5,921 bases of DNA, from positions 1-5,921 of the forward strand of contig DAOVYS010000178.1 of assembly GCA_030635485.1 (NCBI GenBank), written 5' to 3'. Positions 4,425 to 5,921 of this stretch are shown piece after piece; the stretch's first letter is position 1; every line of letters starts with the position of its first letter. Under the pieces are notes generated by a model. The model searched no databases and had not been told where the DNA came from. It saw only the letters and a list, made by a program, of their open reading frames with translations. The translations under genes and the position numbers were made by a program. Origin of the DNA: Pseudomonadota bacterium (GTDB taxonomy: Bacteria; Desulfobacterota; Desulfobulbia; Desulfobulbales; DAOVYS01).

Positions 4425-5921
4425 ATGACAACTGACATTCATGATGAAAGAATATTGATTCTTGATTTCGGCTCTCAGACGACCCAGCTCATTGCGCGCA
4501 AGGTGCGGGAGCAGAAGGTCTATTGCGAAATCCTTCCTTATAATGTTGATGTTGACCATATCAAGGCCAGGGAGCCTAAAGGCATTATCCTCTCCGGAGG
4601 TCCGTCCAGCGTGTATGACGGTGACGCACCTAAAAGTGATCCTGCGATCTTTGAGCTGGGAATACCGGTACTGGGCATCTGTTATGGCGCCCAGCTTATG
4701 GCCATGCAGCTCGGAGGCAGGGTTTTAAAGGGGGACAAGCGAGAGTTCGGAAAGGCGAATCTGGAGATCCTGAACACTGAAGGGTTGTTTGCAGGAATGG
4801 AAATCGGGGTTAAGGGATACCAGGTCTGGATGAGCCATGGAGACCGCATAGAAGAACTTCCACCCGGTTTTGAGGTGTCTGCAAGAAGTGGTCATTCTCC
4901 GAATGGTGCGATCAGGCATAATGAAAAATTATTCGTGGGCGTCCAGTTTCATCCGGAGGTCACTCATACCCTGATAGGCGTTGACGTGCTTCGCAATTTC
5001 ATGTTCGGCCTGTGCGGTTGCTCTCCTGAATGGACCATGCAGTCCTTTGTGAAGTCTACAGTGGCAGCGATAAAGGAACAGGTCGGTGATGAAAGGGTTA
5101 TCTGCGGGTTGAGCGGCGGGGTCGATTCTTCGGTCACCGCAGCCCTTATTCACAAGGCTGTCGGCGACCAGTTAGTGTGTATATTTGTAAACAACGGACT
5201 TCTCAGGACCGGTGAGACTGAAAGTGTTCTGCGGTTTTTCCGGGAAAAGACCGGGCTGAATGTCATACACGCGGATGCTGAAAATTTCTTTTTAAACGAA
5301 CTTAAAGATATAGTAGATCCGGAAGAGAAGAGGAAACGAATCGGCCGCGGTTTTATAAAGATTTTTGAAGAGGAGGCGGGAAAACTGGGTGATATCAAGT
5401 TCCTTGCCCAGGGAACTCTCTATCCGGATGTAATTGAAAGCATCTCTGTCAGAGGGCCGTCAGCCGTGATCAAGTCGCATCATAACGTGGGTGGTCTGCC
5501 TGAAGTCATGAAATTGAAACTGGTTGAACCGCTAAGGGAGCTTTTTAAAGATGAGGTGCGGCAGGTCGGACTTGAACTCGGCCTTCCCGAGGAGGCCATC
5601 TACAGACAACCTTTTCCAGGCCCGGGACTGGGTATCAGAATTTTGGGAGATATTACGTCTGAGCGTCTGGATATTCTTCGCAAGGCTGATGTGATCGTTC
5701 TTGAGGAAATGAAGCGGTCAGGGTTTTACAGGAAGGTATGGCAGTCATTCGCCGTATTGCTGCCGATCCAGACGGTCGGCGTCATGGGTGATGAGCGGAC
5801 CTATGAGAACGTGATAGCTCTTCGCGTTGTGGACAGTGTGGACGCAATGACCGCTGACTGGACCCGGTTGCCATATGATCTGCTTGGTCTCATTTCAAAC
5901 CGGATTATCAATGAAGTAAGG
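4425..5921 (+). CDS. guaA: GMP synthase (glutamine-hydrolysing), 3' end beyond the window
   Basis: The enzyme converts XMP, ATP and glutamine to GMP and completes the pathway that guaB begins. The frame stays open from ATG 4425 to the last base: 499 codons, about 20 short of the usual end, judging from the E. coli protein. The class I glutamine amidotransferase domain (about residues 8-195) has ILDFGSQTTQLIAR near its start, the nucleophile Cys86 in GICYGAQ, and the His176/Glu178 pair in QFHPE. The ATP-pyrophosphatase domain has the P-loop SGGVDSS (230-236). The C-terminal dimerisation domain begins near YRQPFPGPGLGIR (393-405). All catalytic residues are in place and no frameshift is seen. 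The expected C-terminal end (GINRVVYD...IEWE in E. coli) is cut off by the window edge. The gene lies 289 nt after guaB in the same direction, with repeats and no strong promoter between them, so it may be read from guaB, from a weak internal promoter, or both. Confidence 0.98.
   Translation, partial: MTTDIHDERILILDFGSQTTQLIARKVREQKVYCEILPYNVDVDHIKAREPKGIILSGGPSSVYDGDAPKSDPAIFELGIPVLGICYGAQLMAMQLGGRVLKGDKREFGKANLEILNTEGLFAGMEIGVKGYQVWMSHGDRIEELPPGFEVSARSGHSPNGAIRHNEKLFVGVQFHPEVTHTLIGVDVLRNFMFGLCGCSPEWTMQSFVKSTVAAIKEQVGDERVICGLSGGVDSSVTAALIHKAVGDQLVCIFVNNGLLRTGETESVLRFFREKTGLNVIHADAENFFLNELKDIVDPEEKRKRIGRGFIKIFEEEAGKLGDIKFLAQGTLYPDVIESISVRGPSAVIKSHHNVGGLPEVMKLKLVEPLRELFKDEVRQVGLELGLPEEAIYRQPFPGPGLGIRILGDITSERLDILRKADVIVLEEMKRSGFYRKVWQSFAVLLPIQTVGVMGDERTYENVIALRVVDSVDAMTADWTRLPYDLLGLISNRIINEVR

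Overview
The window reads as a housekeeping stretch of a Gram-negative bacterial chromosome. The most likely source is a sulfate-reducer-like member of the former Deltaproteobacteria (Desulfobacterota). That placement is an inference from protein style, from an SppA-type peptidase next to an IHF-beta gene, and from intergenic DNA full of short degenerate repeats. It was not confirmed by any database search.

Layout, left to right: the 3' end of a probable signal peptide peptidase gene (sppA, +); a complete integration host factor beta-like gene (ihfB, +); a short convergent gap holding a cluster of stem-loops; yciO (-), a paralogue of the threonylcarbamoyl-AMP synthase family; a 285-nt divergent gap largely filled by a 183-bp hairpin-type element with long imperfect terminal inverted repeats (MITE-like); a Ppx/GppA-family phosphatase gene (+) that is intact in sequence except for one in-frame TAG codon; guaB (+, IMP dehydrogenase, complete); a 289-nt repeat-bearing gap; and guaA (+, GMP synthase), which runs off the right edge about 20 codons short of its expected end.

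Functionally, guaB and guaA encode the two consecutive steps IMP -> XMP -> GMP. They are farther apart than in a tight guaBA operon. A terminator-like hairpin overlaps the guaB stop codon, so separate or partly uncoupled transcription is possible. The Ppx/GppA family acts on polyphosphate or pppGpp, so its place before the guanine nucleotide genes makes metabolic sense if it is functional.

The two most notable observations are the amber codon inside the phosphatase gene and the hairpin element placed exactly between yciO and that gene. The amber could be a nonsense mutation, a sequencing error or a recoded codon. The element's ends carry outward-facing TTGAGA hexamers that could serve as -35 boxes. 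I found no CRISPR array, tRNA, rRNA or recognisable riboswitch, and no clear novel multi-gene system.
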